64,000 nucleotides of DNA from Myxococcus flavus (GTDB taxonomy: Bacteria; Myxococcota; Myxococcia; Myxococcales; Myxococcaceae): NCBI RefSeq assembly GCF_050038885.1, contig NZ_CP143624.1, positions 930,001 through 994,000 of the forward strand, given 5' to 3'. The notes below the pieces were generated by a model. The model was given only the letters and a program-made list of their open reading frames with translations. It had not been told where the DNA came from and searched no databases. Positions within the stretch are counted from its first letter, which is position 1. The number at the start of each line of letters is the position of its first letter. A program made the position numbers and the translations under genes. Below are positions 50,997 through 59,461 of this stretch, piece after piece.

Positions 50997-52007
50997 ATGC
51001 GCACGCTCCTCATCGCTTCCGTCCTGCTGTCCGCCTCCGCCTGTTCGCGCGCCAGCGCCACGCGGCCTGACTCAGCCGTGGTGCAGCCGGCTGCCCAGGC
51101 ACCGCTCCCCAGTGGGTGGTCCTCCCCGCTGCACCGGGAGCATCCGCTCACGGGCCGAATCTGGGACGTGAAGGCGTCCCGCTTCGTGGACGCGGACACC
51201 TTGCGCCGTTCGCTCGCCGAGGCGCGCTGGGTGGTGCTGGGAGAACGGCATGACCAGCCCGACCACCACGCGCTCCAGGCGTGGCTGGTCCAGTCCCTGG
51301 CCGCGGGAGGGCGGAAGCCCGCGCTGGCCTTCGAGATGCTGGACGTTGGGCAACAGCCAGCGGTGGACGCGTCGCTGGCGCGGGCGCCTCGTGACGCGGA
51401 GGCGCTCGCGGCCGCGGTCAACTGGGCCGGCAGCGGGTGGCCGGACTGGAGCCTGTACCGCCCCGTCTTCGCGGCAGGGCTGGAGGCGGGGCTTCCCGTC
51501 ATCGCCGCCAACCTGCCGCGCGCGCAGGTGCGGGATTTGGTGATGCGGGGTCCGGAAGCCCTGGCACCCGAGCTTCGCCAGCGCCTCTCCCTGGACACGC
51601 CCCTGCCCGAGGCCGTGGAGCAGGCGATGCGTCAGGAGCAAGACGAAGCCCACTGTGGCCACCTGCCCCAGGAGATGCTCGGCCCCATGGTGCAGGCCCA
51701 GCGTGCCCGGGACGCGCATCTGGCGGACCGGCTGCTGAGCGCGGACACGCGCCAGGGCGCGGTCCTCATCACCGGCAATGGCCATGCGCGCACGGACCGG
51801 GGTGTGCCCGCGCAGCTCGCGGCGCGTGTCCCCGGCCAGAGTGTGCGCTCTGTGGGCTTGCTCGAAGCCGCCCCGGAGCTGGGCGAGCCCACGGACTACG
51901 CGGCCTCCTTTGGCGTGCAATCCCTTCCCTTCGACTATGTCTGGTTCACGCCGGCGGTCCCCATGGAGGACCCGTGCGCGGCGCTTCGCAATCGCACGAC
52001 GAAGTAG
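50997..52007 (+). CDS. ChaN-family (Tiki-related) lipoprotein
   Basis: 336 residues from the ATG at 50997; an ATG four codons earlier is possible. Lipobox SASAC near residues 16-20. The domain shows VVLGERHDQPDHHALQAWLVQSL and LAFEMLDVGQQPAVD, then DARLADRLLSADTRQG-like and VLITGNGHARTDRGVPAQL, the ChaN/Tiki signature in which E-R-H and G-H contact heme or metal. Campylobacter ChaN is an iron-regulated heme-binding lipoprotein; other members may be peptidase-like. Membrane-attached. Confidence 0.78.
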   Translation: MRTLLIASVLLSASACSRASATRPDSAVVQPAAQAPLPSGWSSPLHREHPLTGRIWDVKASRFVDADTLRRSLAEARWVVLGERHDQPDHHALQAWLVQSLAAGGRKPALAFEMLDVGQQPAVDASLARAPRDAEALAAAVNWAGSGWPDWSLYRPVFAAGLEAGLPVIAANLPRAQVRDLVMRGPEALAPELRQRLSLDTPLPEAVEQAMRQEQDEAHCGHLPQEMLGPMVQAQRARDAHLADRLLSADTRQGAVLITGNGHARTDRGVPAQLAARVPGQSVRSVGLLEAAPELGEPTDYAASFGVQSLPFDYVWFTPAVPMEDPCAALRNRTTK

Positions 52008-52068
52008 CGTCGTCGGACACTGCGTGAAGTAGCCAACATGTCAGGGCATGGGCTATGTCGCCGCGCCC

Positions 52069-53493
52069 ATGACACCCTCGATTCTCGCCGCCTCGCTCGT
52101 CCTGGCCCTGGGACAGAGCCCGGAGTCCACCGACACGCAGGAAAACCCTTCGGCGTCGTCGTTCCTCCAGACGCGCGGGTCCCTGCTCCTAGCAGACACC
52201 GACTTCGGTGCGCCGGATTCCCTCACGCGCTTTCACGTCGCGCTGGATGCGCGCACACCGGAGTTTCCGTCGGGACTGAGGGCGGAGGCCGGGGTGTCTG
52301 TCTTTCTGCTTGCGACGGGGACCCAGGGCATCTCCCTGGCGGACAACGCCAGCTTCTTGCGGCTCCGCTACCGGCCTTCGTCCTGGGCGCCGGATGAGGG
52401 GCTGGCCCTGACCGCGTTGCCCGTGAGCTCGACTCGGCTGTACATGGGCTACGAGAACCCGGTGGCCTGGGGACGCCAGCCCTACCGCTCGCCGCAGCCC
52501 GGCGGCGAGCCGGGCCTGGAGCTGAGCCTGTCGCGGCGGCGCTGGGACGCCTTCGTCGCCGCCAAGTCCGCGCGCGTGAACAACGGCCTGACGCTCGAGA
52601 CGGAGCGGCGGCTCATGCTGATGGCAGGCGCCGGCGTGGACGTGTCTCCGGGCTTCAGGGCGGAAGTGAAGGTCGCGAATGTCGACCGGGGGCCCGCCCC
52701 GGGCGCCGGTGGGATGGGAATCGAGAGCCCCATCCATGCACGTGGGGTGTCGGGGCGCCTGCTGTGGCACCATGGCGTCCCCGTCGGCTCGAACGTGGAC
52801 CTGGCGCTCTATGAGGGAGACCCGACCTTCTTCGAGCGCTTCTTCGTGCCCGACGTGTACCCGGGAGGCTTCGGCGCGAGCGTCGCACTGGAAGGGAGCT
52901 ACGTGTCCCAACAGCTTCTGGACACGGCCTCGCTGGATCCGGGGGAGACGCGCAAGGAGTCCGCCCATGCCGCGGCGCTCGTCGCGAGGTTCAAGTGGGA
53001 CCTGCTGCGGCTTCACGCGCTCGCCTACTACCGCACGGCCACCTTCATCACGGTCGATATGCCCGGCTTTCCGTACGACCAGGCGCAGGCCCCAGAAACG
53101 CAGCTCCAGTCCGAGCTGTCGGCCACGGTGGGCGTGGATTACTTCCTGCGGGACTGGGGCCTCACGCCGGGGCTGCTCGTGCGCGTCACCGCGCCAGCGA
53201 CGCTGGAGCGGATCTATCCGCTCTCGCCAGGGCTCCCGATCAGCCCCCTGGTCCTTCGGGGCCCCAACCAGGTTTCCATGCTTCCCGCAGGCGAGGATAG
53301 AGGCCTCATCCTGACGGCCAGGGCCACGGCGCTCTGGGACCTGGGAGAGGCCGTCGGTGTCCTCGCCGAGCTGTTCTACACACGCGACCCGAACCAGACC
53401 ATCTTCATGGAAGACGAAACGGGAGTCGATCGCCCCGTCCTGACGTCACCGGACCTCGTGGGCGGCAACCTGCTGCTCCAGGTGCGCTTCTAA
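52069..53493 (+). CDS. Probable outer-membrane beta-barrel protein, 474 aa
   Basis: Starts at the ATG at 52069, which gives a signal peptide MTPSILAASLVLALG; an ATG at 52048 is an alternative. The mature protein is a series of amphipathic strands (SLLLADTDFGAPDSLTRFHV, GLELSLSRRRWDAFVAAKSA, GFGASVALEGSYVSQQLL, ALVARFKWDLLRLHALAYYR, GLTPGLLVRVTAPATLERIY) and ends with aromatic-terminated LLLQVRF, a typical BAM recognition end. It lacks a plug domain, so it is not a TonB-dependent receptor. Function unknown. Co-oriented with the ChaN-like lipoprotein gene 61 bp upstream; the two may form a unit. Confidence 0.68.
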   Translation: MTPSILAASLVLALGQSPESTDTQENPSASSFLQTRGSLLLADTDFGAPDSLTRFHVALDARTPEFPSGLRAEAGVSVFLLATGTQGISLADNASFLRLRYRPSSWAPDEGLALTALPVSSTRLYMGYENPVAWGRQPYRSPQPGGEPGLELSLSRRRWDAFVAAKSARVNNGLTLETERRLMLMAGAGVDVSPGFRAEVKVANVDRGPAPGAGGMGIESPIHARGVSGRLLWHHGVPVGSNVDLALYEGDPTFFERFFVPDVYPGGFGASVALEGSYVSQQLLDTASLDPGETRKESAHAAALVARFKWDLLRLHALAYYRTATFITVDMPGFPYDQAQAPETQLQSELSATVGVDYFLRDWGLTPGLLVRVTAPATLERIYPLSPGLPISPLVLRGPNQVSMLPAGEDRGLILTARATALWDLGEAVGVLAELFYTRDPNQTIFMEDETGVDRPVLTSPDLVGGNLLLQVRF

Positions 53494-53496
53494 ACC

Positions 53497-53539
53497 GAAG
53501 CACACGCTTCACGAATGGCCTCGGGCGACTCGCCCGAGG
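53497..53539 (+). terminator. Two adjacent hairpins after the barrel gene
   Basis: GAAGC-ACAC-GCTTC (53497-53510), then CCTCGGGCG-ACT-CGCCCGAGG (53519-53539), a perfect nine-base stem. They begin right after the stop at 53493. Confidence 0.6.
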
Positions 53540-53721
53540 TCGGCTTCTGCGCCGCCGCTGCATCATGCGCCACGCTTGCCCCCTCCTCCCCTTCGAGGGG
53601 AACTGACGCGGCAGGGCCCACCGCGCTGGCCGCCTGGAGTCGGACTGCCGCGGGTTGCGCCACCGCCGGTGCGAATGAAGGTTTGGGTCGACGTCCTCGG
53701 CAACACAGGAGGCCGACCTTC

Positions 53722-53856
53722 ATGCCACTCGAATCAACGGCAAGAGAGCGCATCGATGGCCTGCCCGGCCCTGCGCTATTCCCGCCAGTCACGGTGCGCT
53801 CCGCCATCGCACGCGCCATTGCCGCACGCGAGGAGGCGTTCCCGACATGCAACTGA
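53722..53856 (+). CDS. Possible 44-aa leader peptide of the HbpS/SDR/SnoaL operon
   Basis: AGGAGG precedes the ATG at 53722 by nine bases. The peptide (MPLESTARERIDGLPGPALF to EEAFPTCN) overlaps the next start by ten bases and could couple translation. No homologue is recognised, and the frame could be chance. Confidence 0.4.
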   Translation: MPLESTARERIDGLPGPALFPPVTVRSAIARAIAAREEAFPTCN

Positions 53857-54278
53857 CCTCTCAACAGGCCCAGGTCGTCCTCGACAGCGCGGAGGCCAGG
53901 GCTCGTGAGCTCGGGCTGTCCGTCGTCATCGCCGTGCTCGACGCTGGCGCGCACCTCAAGGCGCTCAGGCGCATGGATGGCGCGGTCCTGGCGTCGATAG
54001 ACATCGCCATCCGCAAGGCTTCGACGGCCGTGCTTTTTCAAGCGAACAGCGAAGCGGTCTGGGACTACTGCAAGCCCGAGGCGCCCGCGCACTTCCTCGA
54101 ACTGACGAACAGAGGCCTCGCCCCGTTTGGCGGCGGCATCCCACTCAAGGGGCCGGACAGCGCCGTCATCGGCGCCCTGGGCATCTCCGGTGGCACCGTT
54201 CCGCAAGACACCGAAGTGGCGCAGGCTGCCTTCGCGGCCTTCGAAGCCCGGTTCAAACCAGCAAGGAGCAACGCATGA
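53847..54278 (+). CDS. GlcG/HbpS-family heme-binding-like protein
   Basis: 143 residues. It matches the DUF336/GlcG/HbpS family: MQLTSQQAQVVLDSAEARAR, LSVVIAVLDAGAHLKALRRMDGA, IAIRKASTAVLF and the glycine-rich APFGGGIPLKGPDSAVIGALGISGGTV, ending with an alpha helix. HbpS of Streptomyces binds heme and iron and works with a two-component system; GlcG is in glycolate operons. No signal peptide is present. Its stop overlaps the SDR start in ATGA (54275-54278). Confidence 0.82.
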   Translation: MQLTSQQAQVVLDSAEARARELGLSVVIAVLDAGAHLKALRRMDGAVLASIDIAIRKASTAVLFQANSEAVWDYCKPEAPAHFLELTNRGLAPFGGGIPLKGPDSAVIGALGISGGTVPQDTEVAQAAFAAFEARFKPARSNA

Positions 54279-55075
54279 AGCGGATTCTCATCACGGGTGC
54301 CGGTTCCGGCTTCGGCGAGGGTGCGGCCATTGGCCTCGCCAGGAAGGGCCACGACGTGATTGCCACCGTGCAGGTCTCTCCGCAGGTCACGCCACTCCGG
54401 GAGAAGGCCAGGGAGCTCGGCCTGAAGAACCTCCGCGTCGAGCGGTTGAACCTGGACGACCCCTATGACGTCGCCCATGCGCAGACGTTCGACATCGACA
54501 TCCTCTGGAACAACGCCGGCATGGGAGAAGCCGGGCCCGTCTTCGAGATTCCAGTCGACCTCGTACGCCGCAACTTCGAGGTCAACGTGTTCCTGCCGCT
54601 GCAGCTCACGCAGGGCTTCGTCCGCAAGTGGATCGACACGCGGACGAAGGGGAAGGTCGTGTTCACCTCGTCGATGGGCGGCCTGTTCACGCCGGCGAAC
54701 TGGGGCGTCTACGTCTCCACCAAGCATGCGCTGGAGTCCATCGCCGAGGCCTTGCAGCAGGAGCTCGAGCCCTACGGAATCAAGGTTCAGACCATCAATC
54801 CCGGCGCGTACTACACCGGCTACAACGAGACGATGGCGGACGCGCCGTTCCGCTGGCTCGACGACTCCAGGCACGTCACGAAGCGCGCGGCGCTGCGAAA
54901 GGAGTTCGACGCCTTCTTGCAGGCCCCCGAGGGCCATCTGGACGCGCGCGAGATGATCGACCGCATGATTGAAATCGTGCCCGCGGACACCGGCAGGTTC
55001 CGAAACGTCGTGCCGAAGGCCGTCGAGGACATGCTCAAGAAGCATCAACTCGCCGCCTGGGAGAAGAACATCTGA
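54275..55075 (+). CDS. Short-chain dehydrogenase/reductase (classical SDR)
   Basis: 266 residues. Cofactor motif GAGSGFG (8-14), NNAG (79-82), active-site Ser132/133, and Tyr146-x-x-x-Lys150 (YVSTK). Residues near the first strand end (TVQVSPQ) suggest NADP(H) or NAD(H) without a clear preference. Classical SDRs reduce or oxidise small alcohols and ketones in the cytosol. Middle gene of the operon, translationally coupled to the HbpS-like gene. Confidence 0.88.
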   Translation: MKRILITGAGSGFGEGAAIGLARKGHDVIATVQVSPQVTPLREKARELGLKNLRVERLNLDDPYDVAHAQTFDIDILWNNAGMGEAGPVFEIPVDLVRRNFEVNVFLPLQLTQGFVRKWIDTRTKGKVVFTSSMGGLFTPANWGVYVSTKHALESIAEALQQELEPYGIKVQTINPGAYYTGYNETMADAPFRWLDDSRHVTKRAALRKEFDAFLQAPEGHLDAREMIDRMIEIVPADTGRFRNVVPKAVEDMLKKHQLAAWEKNI

Positions 55076-55089
55076 GCTGCGAGGAACGC

Positions 55090-55599
55090 ATGACGCTGAG
55101 AACCGTCATTGCGGCTTCGGCCTTCTGCATCGCATCAGGGGTGGGTGGTAGCTCCATGGGACAGACGCATCCGGAAATCGAATCGCGCAACAAGGCGCGG
55201 GTCATGGAGAAGTTCGAGGCATGGGCGTCCGGCACCGGCAGCCCCTACGAGCTCCTCGCGGAGGACGCGACGTGGACCATCACCGGCAGGTCGCTCGCCT
55301 CGAAGACCTATCCCAGCCACGAAGCCTTCATGAGCGAGGTCATCCGGCCGTTCAATGCGCGCATGCGCGTTGGCCTGAAGCCGACGGTCCACCGCATCTA
55401 CGCGGAGGGCGACACGGTGACCATCCTGTTCGATGCGAGGGGAACAGCGCGAGACGGCGTGCCCTATGAGAACACGTACGCTTGGTTCCTCGAGATGCAC
55501 GACGGAAAGGTGACGAAGGCGACGGCCTTCTTCGACAGCCTGACGTTCAACGAGCTGTGGACTCGCGTGGAGCCCGCCGCGCGCGAGGAAGGTCGCTGA
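55090..55599 (+). CDS. SnoaL-like (NTF2 fold) protein with signal peptide
   Basis: 169 residues. Hydrophobic N-terminus (TVIAASAFCIASGVGG) suggests export. The NTF2/SnoaL cone fold is clear: VMEKFEAWASGTGSPYELLAEDATWTI, PTVHRIYAEGDTVTILFDARG and YAWFLEMHDGKVTKATAFFD. Members include isomerases and small-molecule cyclases. Third gene of the operon, 14 bp after the SDR stop. Confidence 0.8.
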   Translation: MTLRTVIAASAFCIASGVGGSSMGQTHPEIESRNKARVMEKFEAWASGTGSPYELLAEDATWTITGRSLASKTYPSHEAFMSEVIRPFNARMRVGLKPTVHRIYAEGDTVTILFDARGTARDGVPYENTYAWFLEMHDGKVTKATAFFDSLTFNELWTRVEPAAREEGR

Positions 55600-55640
55600 C
55601 ACGGCGCGCGCAGCGGTGGCGGGGAGGCGCCCCGTGTGCC

Positions 55641-56561
55641 TCACCCGCCACGCAACAGCGTGAGGGCGCGCTGGAAGTCTTCGGGCAGCGAGGCTTCCAC
55701 GCGAACGAGATGTCCCGAAGCGGGGCTGGGGATTTCCAATCGGAAGGCATGCAGCGCCTGCCGGCCCAAGGTCTGCGCCGCGGCATGCGCTCGCGCCGCC
55801 TGCGTGCCGTAAAGCGAATCCCCCAGCACGGGGAAACCGGCCTCGGAGAGCTGCACGCGAATCTGATGCGTGCGGCCGGTGTCCAGGTCGACTTCCAGCA
55901 ACGCCCCATCGGCGAAGCGCTCGCGGACCTCGAACGAGAGCGCGGCCCTGCGCGCGGACGGCACGCGGGTGGTGAAGCGCCGCGGGTCCGCGGGGTCGCG
56001 AGCGTAGGGCCCCTCCAGACGCCCCTGGTCCGGTGGCTGGCCCAGCACCAGCGTCCAGTACCGCTTGTCCACCCGCTTCTCCTGAAAGGCGCGAAGGAGC
56101 GCAGCGGCGGCCGCGTCCGTGCGCGCGAAGGCCAGACAGCCACTGGTCTCCCGGTCCAGCCGATGCACCACCCCGGGCTGGGCCATGCCCTCCACATCGA
56201 ATGGCGGTCGCTGCGCGGCAAGCAGGCTCACCACGGAGGCCGCGCGCCCTTCTGGCTCCACCACGATGCCCGGGGGCTTGTTCACGATGACCAGCGCCGC
56301 GTCGTCGTGAAGGACCGGCAGCATGGGTCCCTCGGTGGCCGCGGGCTGCGCCGCGCGGGGCTCCGGCCTTTCGAGCTCAATCTCCTCACCGCCCCACAGC
56401 TTGCGCGTGGGCTGGCACTTCTTTCCGCGAATGCGAACCGCGCCCGAGTCGATGAGCGCACGCGCCCGCTCCAGGTTGAGGCCCGGCACCTGCTTCGACA
56501 GGAAGCGGTCGAGCCGCTCACCAGCGGCCTCACGAGGAACCTGGACCTTCTGCTGTGCCAT
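55641..56561 (-). CDS. RluA-family pseudouridine synthase
   Basis: 306 residues from the ATG at 56561. N-terminal S4 RNA-binding domain (about 8-65: ERLDRFLSKQVPGLNLERAR), then the RluA catalytic domain with VHRLDRETSGCL, catalytic Asp136, and GRTHQIRVQLSEAGFPVLGD. Isomerises uridine to pseudouridine in rRNA (RluD/RluC type). The long in-frame extension upstream to 56960 is antisense to the pseudokinase gene and not used. Convergent with the SnoaL gene. Confidence 0.92.
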   Translation of the reverse strand: MAQQKVQVPREAAGERLDRFLSKQVPGLNLERARALIDSGAVRIRGKKCQPTRKLWGGEEIELERPEPRAAQPAATEGPMLPVLHDDAALVIVNKPPGIVVEPEGRAASVVSLLAAQRPPFDVEGMAQPGVVHRLDRETSGCLAFARTDAAAAALLRAFQEKRVDKRYWTLVLGQPPDQGRLEGPYARDPADPRRFTTRVPSARRAALSFEVRERFADGALLEVDLDTGRTHQIRVQLSEAGFPVLGDSLYGTQAARAHAAAQTLGRQALHAFRLEIPSPASGHLVRVEASLPEDFQRALTLLRGG

Positions 56562-56812
56562 GCGTTTCCCGTCCCTCAACCCGGGGGACGAGTCAACAGC
56601 CACGGCACCGGCAACGTCCACCACCTCTACGCTCCGGACATCGCGCTCCGCACGCAGGGGGCCCTGGAAGCCGGAGGCAAGACCGCCTTCGTCCATGGGC
56701 AGGCAGTCCCGCTCCGGGCACATCGCTCGCGGCGCACGAGGGACCGGAAGATGGCGGCAGCTCGCCCCCGCGCTGGGCGCATCGCTTGCGGTGCGCTGGG
56801 TGCCCCCGGAAG

Positions 56813-57751
56813 ATGATGGCAGCCTGCCCCCGTCCGCCCGTGAATCTCCTCTGCCCCGCCTGTCATTCCGCCCTTGCCGTCGCCCCGGCGGACACGCGAC
56901 GCGCCTGCCCCTCCTGCGGCGCGGAGGTCGTGCCGGCCGGGGATATGCGGGGCGTCCCACCCGAGGTGGACCTCACGGGTGAATCCCTGGGCGGCTTCCG
57001 GCTGGTGGCTCGTGTGGGCGTGGACGACACGGGCGCGCTGTATGAGGCGGAAGGCCATGCCGGTCCCTGCAGCGTCAAAGTGCTGCCCGCGCATGTGACG
57101 GCGGACGCAGCGCACCGAGCACGCTTCCACCGCGAGGTGGACGTCCTGAGAAGCGTGCGGCACCCGGGACTCGTCCACGTCCTGTCAGCCGGAGAAGAGC
57201 GCGGACGCTGTTGGTACGCCATGGAGCCGGTCACCGCGCCCGACCTGAAGACGCGGCTGGACCGGGTCAACGCCCTCCCCTGGCCCGAAGTGGAATGCCT
57301 GGCGCTTCAGTTGCTCGAGGCGCTCGGCGCCGCGCACGAGGCGGGGCTCGTCCACGGAGACCTGCGGCCGGAGAGTGTCCTGCTCGCTCCGGGTGGCGTG
57401 AAGCTCTGGCGCTTCGGCCTGTCGCTCGTGCCCCTCGGTCCCCGCCCGCCCCAGGCGCCCGAGCAGCGCAAGTGGGGCCGCGCGGTGGCGCAGTCGGACC
57501 TGTATGCGCTGGGGCACGTGCTGTACGAGGCCCTCACGGGCGGCGGCCCCGGAAGCCGCCCCCTGCCGCCGAACGTGCCGCGCCACCTGCGCAGGCTCTT
57601 GGAGGCCCTGCTCTCGGAGCCCATCGAAGGCCGTCCGGACAGCGCCGCGTCCGCGCGGAGGCTGCTGACCTCGCGCGTCCGGCTGGGCCCGCTGATTCTA
57701 GGCGGCGCGATGCTGGCCCTGGCGCTGTACTCGCTGCTGCGTGTCACCTGA
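56813..57751 (+). CDS. Zinc-ribbon protein pseudokinase with C-terminal membrane anchor
   Basis: 312 residues; start could be 56813, 56816 or GTG 56840. Two CPxC pairs (Cys14/17, Cys32/35) form a zinc ribbon. Residues about 60-285 follow the Hanks-type kinase fold: Lys89 (SVKVL), Glu109 (REVDVL), catalytic loop HGDLRPESVLL with Asp183, APE (215-217) and SDLYALG. Two hallmarks are changed: the loop Asn is Ser188 and DFG is RFG with Arg200 in place of the metal-binding Asp, and the Gly loop is degenerate (VGVDDTGALY). It is predicted to be a pseudokinase. One transmembrane helix at about 290-308 ends the protein. Confidence 0.85.
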   Translation: MMAACPRPPVNLLCPACHSALAVAPADTRRACPSCGAEVVPAGDMRGVPPEVDLTGESLGGFRLVARVGVDDTGALYEAEGHAGPCSVKVLPAHVTADAAHRARFHREVDVLRSVRHPGLVHVLSAGEERGRCWYAMEPVTAPDLKTRLDRVNALPWPEVECLALQLLEALGAAHEAGLVHGDLRPESVLLAPGGVKLWRFGLSLVPLGPRPPQAPEQRKWGRAVAQSDLYALGHVLYEALTGGGPGSRPLPPNVPRHLRRLLEALLSEPIEGRPDSAASARRLLTSRVRLGPLILGGAMLALALYSLLRVT

Positions 57752-57763
57752 GCCGGCCCGTCC

Positions 57764-58102
57764 TCAGGCGCGGTAGAGCTGGGCATCGGACATGCGGTGC
57801 TTCGGCTTGCGGCGGATGAAGCGGTTGGCGTCACCCCGTCGATAGCAGGTGATGAGGCGCTCCTCGTCGTTGAGCAGCACAATCCACCCACGCGCCTGCC
57901 GCGCCACGTCCAGGCTCCGCCACGCCCGGGGCAGCTCCCGCTCCAGCACCGTCACGTGCGTCATCCCTGCCGCCCGGGTCCGACTGCCGAACTCCAGGAT
58001 GAAGTCGAGCACGTCATCACGAAGCTGCCGGAGCGAGCTGCGCTCGACGAAGTGGCGCGTGACGGAAAACCCAGGGGAGACGGGCGGGCGGCAAACGGGC
58101 AT
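57764..58102 (-). CDS. Hypothetical protein, 112 aa
   Basis: AGGAGG eight bases before the ATG at 58102 decides the start. The protein is charged, with hydrophobic strands such as VTRHFVERSSLRQLRDDVLDF, MTHVTVLERELPRAW and GWIVLLNDEERLITCYR, and ends RRKPKHRMSDAQLYRA. It resembles small toxin/RNase-like or DUF4258-type folds only in general shape; I make no assignment. Convergent with the pseudokinase gene across 12 bp. Confidence 0.6.
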   Translation of the reverse strand: MPVCRPPVSPGFSVTRHFVERSSLRQLRDDVLDFILEFGSRTRAAGMTHVTVLERELPRAWRSLDVARQARGWIVLLNDEERLITCYRRGDANRFIRRKPKHRMSDAQLYRA

Positions 58103-58305
58103 GGCGTGGACCTCCTGTTGCCGGGATGCCATTACACACGCCGTTCCAACGTTCCCTGCTCGGGATTCCGCGAACTTGCCCGCCACGCGCACTGCCGCCG
58201 AATGACAATCCGTCAATTCCCGTGCGGGCGTGTGACAGCGAGACGCGGGCGACTGGACTCCGGCCGTCCCTGGCCGCCTGGGACACATGGTGTAGAAGGC
58301 GCCCC

Positions 58306-59349
58306 ATGGGTTCCATGCCGAAGCTGCCCCCCGGTGAGCTGCTCCAGGATGCCACCCGCGCCTACGTGCGCGGGTACCGCTCGGCGTCCCTCTGCGCCGG
58401 CATCACCCAGGGCGGCGTGCACCATGTCGAGGCGCTGCGGAGCAAGGGCACGCCCCCGGCCCCAAGTGCCATCTTCGCGCTGGGAGAGCTCACCCAGGTC
58501 TTCACGGGGGCCCTCCTCGCGTTGCTCGTGGACCAGGGCAAGGCACGGCTCGACATGCCGCTGGCCGAGGTGATTCCCCGGTCGCTGCTCACGGATGCCA
58601 CGGCGGGCAGCATCACCCTGGAGCAACTGGCCACGCACACCTCGGGCATGCCCCACCTGCCGCCCAACCTGGAGCACGAGGCCCTGAAGCGGGAGGACCC
58701 CTTCGGCCAGTACGACGCGCGGCACTTCGGTGAGTTCCTCCAGGGCTACCAGCCCCAGTGGCCACCCCCGCGCCGCTACGCCGCATCGATTCTCGGCATG
58801 GGCGTGCTGGGCCATGCCCTCTCCCGGCGCGCGGGCGTCAACTACGGGCACGCCTTGAGGGACCTGCTCTTCAAGCCCCTGGGCATGGCTGACACGACGC
58901 TCCGACTCTCCGAAGAACAGGAGCCACGCCTGATGCCCGGCCACACGGCGAGGGGAAAACCCATCCCAGGATGGACCTTCCCCGCACTGCCTGGAGCAGG
59001 GGCGGCCTTCTCCAGCGCTCCCGACCTGCTCCGATTCCTCGACGCGAACCTGGGGCGGGGCGACGCGGGAATCGTGCACGCCCTGCAGCGGACGCATGTA
59101 CCGCGCGCGGAGGCGCCCCACGGACACGTGGGGCTCGGCTGGAACGTGTCGCAGGTGCGTGGGCAGCCCGTGGTGTGGCGCTCCTCCGTCATGGGGGGCT
59201 ACACCGGCTTCATCGGCTTCGCTGCCGCGGCGGACGCGGGCGTGGTCCTCCTGGCGAACCACGGCTGGTCCTTCTTTGCCGCGCTTCGTGGGCGCGTCCC
59301 GCTGGAAGCGCCGGGCCTCGCGCTGCTCTCCAGGCTCCTCCCCGGGTGA
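58306..59349 (+). CDS. Serine beta-lactamase/esterase-fold protein with lost catalytic residues
   Basis: 347 residues, no signal peptide. The class-C/EstB-type fold is clear: IFALGELTQVFTGALLALLVDQGKARLDMPLAEVIP, ITLEQLATHTSGMPHLP, YAASILGMGVLGHALSRRAGVNYGHALRDLLFKPLGM, and GYTGFIGFAAAADAGVVLLANH. Where active enzymes have G-S-x-x-K, this has G60-E61-L-T-Q64, so both nucleophile and base are gone. The Tyr-x-Asn motif has Tyr158 but Ala160, and the final H/K-x-G reads MGGYTG. It is likely a pseudoenzyme, perhaps a binding or regulatory protein. Confidence 0.82.
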   Translation: MGSMPKLPPGELLQDATRAYVRGYRSASLCAGITQGGVHHVEALRSKGTPPAPSAIFALGELTQVFTGALLALLVDQGKARLDMPLAEVIPRSLLTDATAGSITLEQLATHTSGMPHLPPNLEHEALKREDPFGQYDARHFGEFLQGYQPQWPPPRRYAASILGMGVLGHALSRRAGVNYGHALRDLLFKPLGMADTTLRLSEEQEPRLMPGHTARGKPIPGWTFPALPGAGAAFSSAPDLLRFLDANLGRGDAGIVHALQRTHVPRAEAPHGHVGLGWNVSQVRGQPVVWRSSVMGGYTGFIGFAAAADAGVVLLANHGWSFFAALRGRVPLEAPGLALLSRLLPG

Positions 59350-59461
59350 GCACGGCAGTGGCACGACCGAATTCGTCTTCGCCCAAACGGAATTCCAGGG
59401 ATGGAACAGCATCCCGGAGAATGCGGTACGCTCTCCTGACGTTGAAAAACGGGAGTTGCCC

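Noticed and set aside
53490..54206. Minus-strand frame of 238 codons covering the HbpS-like gene
   Set aside because: The plus strand shows a clear GlcG/HbpS sequence and coupled operon structure; the minus frame has no domain.
55641..56960. Extension of the pseudouridine synthase to a 439-codon protein
   Set aside because: The first 130 residues are low-complexity antisense sequence; the S4 domain begins just after the ATG at 56561.
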